Shown here in pieces: positions 62,732-64,000 of a stretch of DNA of 64,000 bases. Position 1 is the first letter of the stretch, and every line of letters begins with the position of its first letter. The translations under genes and the position numbers were made by a program. Origin of the DNA: Agrobacterium sp. AGB01 (GTDB taxonomy: Bacteria > Pseudomonadota > Alphaproteobacteria > Rhizobiales > Rhizobiaceae); contig NZ_JACVAB010000001.1 in NCBI RefSeq assembly GCF_014851585.1, positions 930,001 through 994,000 of the forward strand, read 5' to 3'. A model generated the notes under the pieces. It was not told where the DNA came from and did not search any database. It saw nothing but the letters and a program-made list of their open reading frames with translations.

Positions 62732-64000
<1,269 letters not shown>

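Overview
This window is core chromosome of an alphaproteobacterium of the Rhizobiaceae, most like Agrobacterium/Rhizobium. The evidence is the Omp2/RopA-type porins, the gene order dapA-smpB-rpoZ-rsh-acpS-lepB-rnc-era-recO, adjacent psd and pssA, the AMP nucleosidase, small rhizobial families (TIGR02301, DUF3563) and a tandem pair of RIME-like palindromic repeats. The species is not resolved from sequence alone. No prophage, insertion sequence or CRISPR array is seen. The only mobility gene is a lone tyrosine recombinase.

Layout. 1-13 kb: an MFS exporter, a lipid kinase, a divergent pair for polyamine/amine use (glutamine-synthetase-like ligase and class III aminotransferase), AMP nucleosidase, two very short secreted/membrane protein genes, DUF2147, a Sel1-repeat protein, a HisC-like aminotransferase, a PilZ-like protein, and a ferredoxin-reductase-type flavoprotein in operon with an HpaI-type aldolase. 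13-18 kb: small envelope/regulatory proteins, the recombinase, and two divergent porin paralogues on either side of tRNA-Ser(GCU). The 5' ends of the porins form a perfect 199-bp inverted repeat. 18-34 kb: housekeeping genes (slt, dapA, smpB, rpoZ, rsh, acpS, lepB, rnc, era, recO), interrupted by a globin-coupled chemoreceptor, an NYN protein, a Crp/Fnr-type regulator and a single-domain response regulator.

34-54 kb: MFS, GNAT, HD plus MOSC operon, a very large DUF2339 membrane protein, a natural fusion of a glyoxalase-type ring-cleaving dioxygenase with an alpha/beta hydrolase, an NMT1-like ABC uptake operon, MscS channel, a seven-gene minus-strand run (Nudix, TIGR02301, two unknowns, YgfZ, HD nucleotidase, tyrosine phosphatase), GST, YnfA, YedK and a two-receiver diguanylate cyclase with a degenerate first receiver. 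54-64 kb: LysE exporter, a tiny unknown protein, phosphatidylethanolamine synthesis (psd, pssA), RIME-like repeats, Atm1-type ABC exporter, a LysM protein, a LOG-type phosphoribohydrolase, RarD, proline iminopeptidase and a partial GFA-family gene.

Most of the region is ordinary conserved chromosome. I found no convincing new multi-gene system. The best leads are the porin/tRNA inverted repeat, the dioxygenase-hydrolase fusion, the degenerate REC-REC-GGDEF protein, the long inverted repeat ending at the Crp-like start codon, and several genes shorter than 60 codons.
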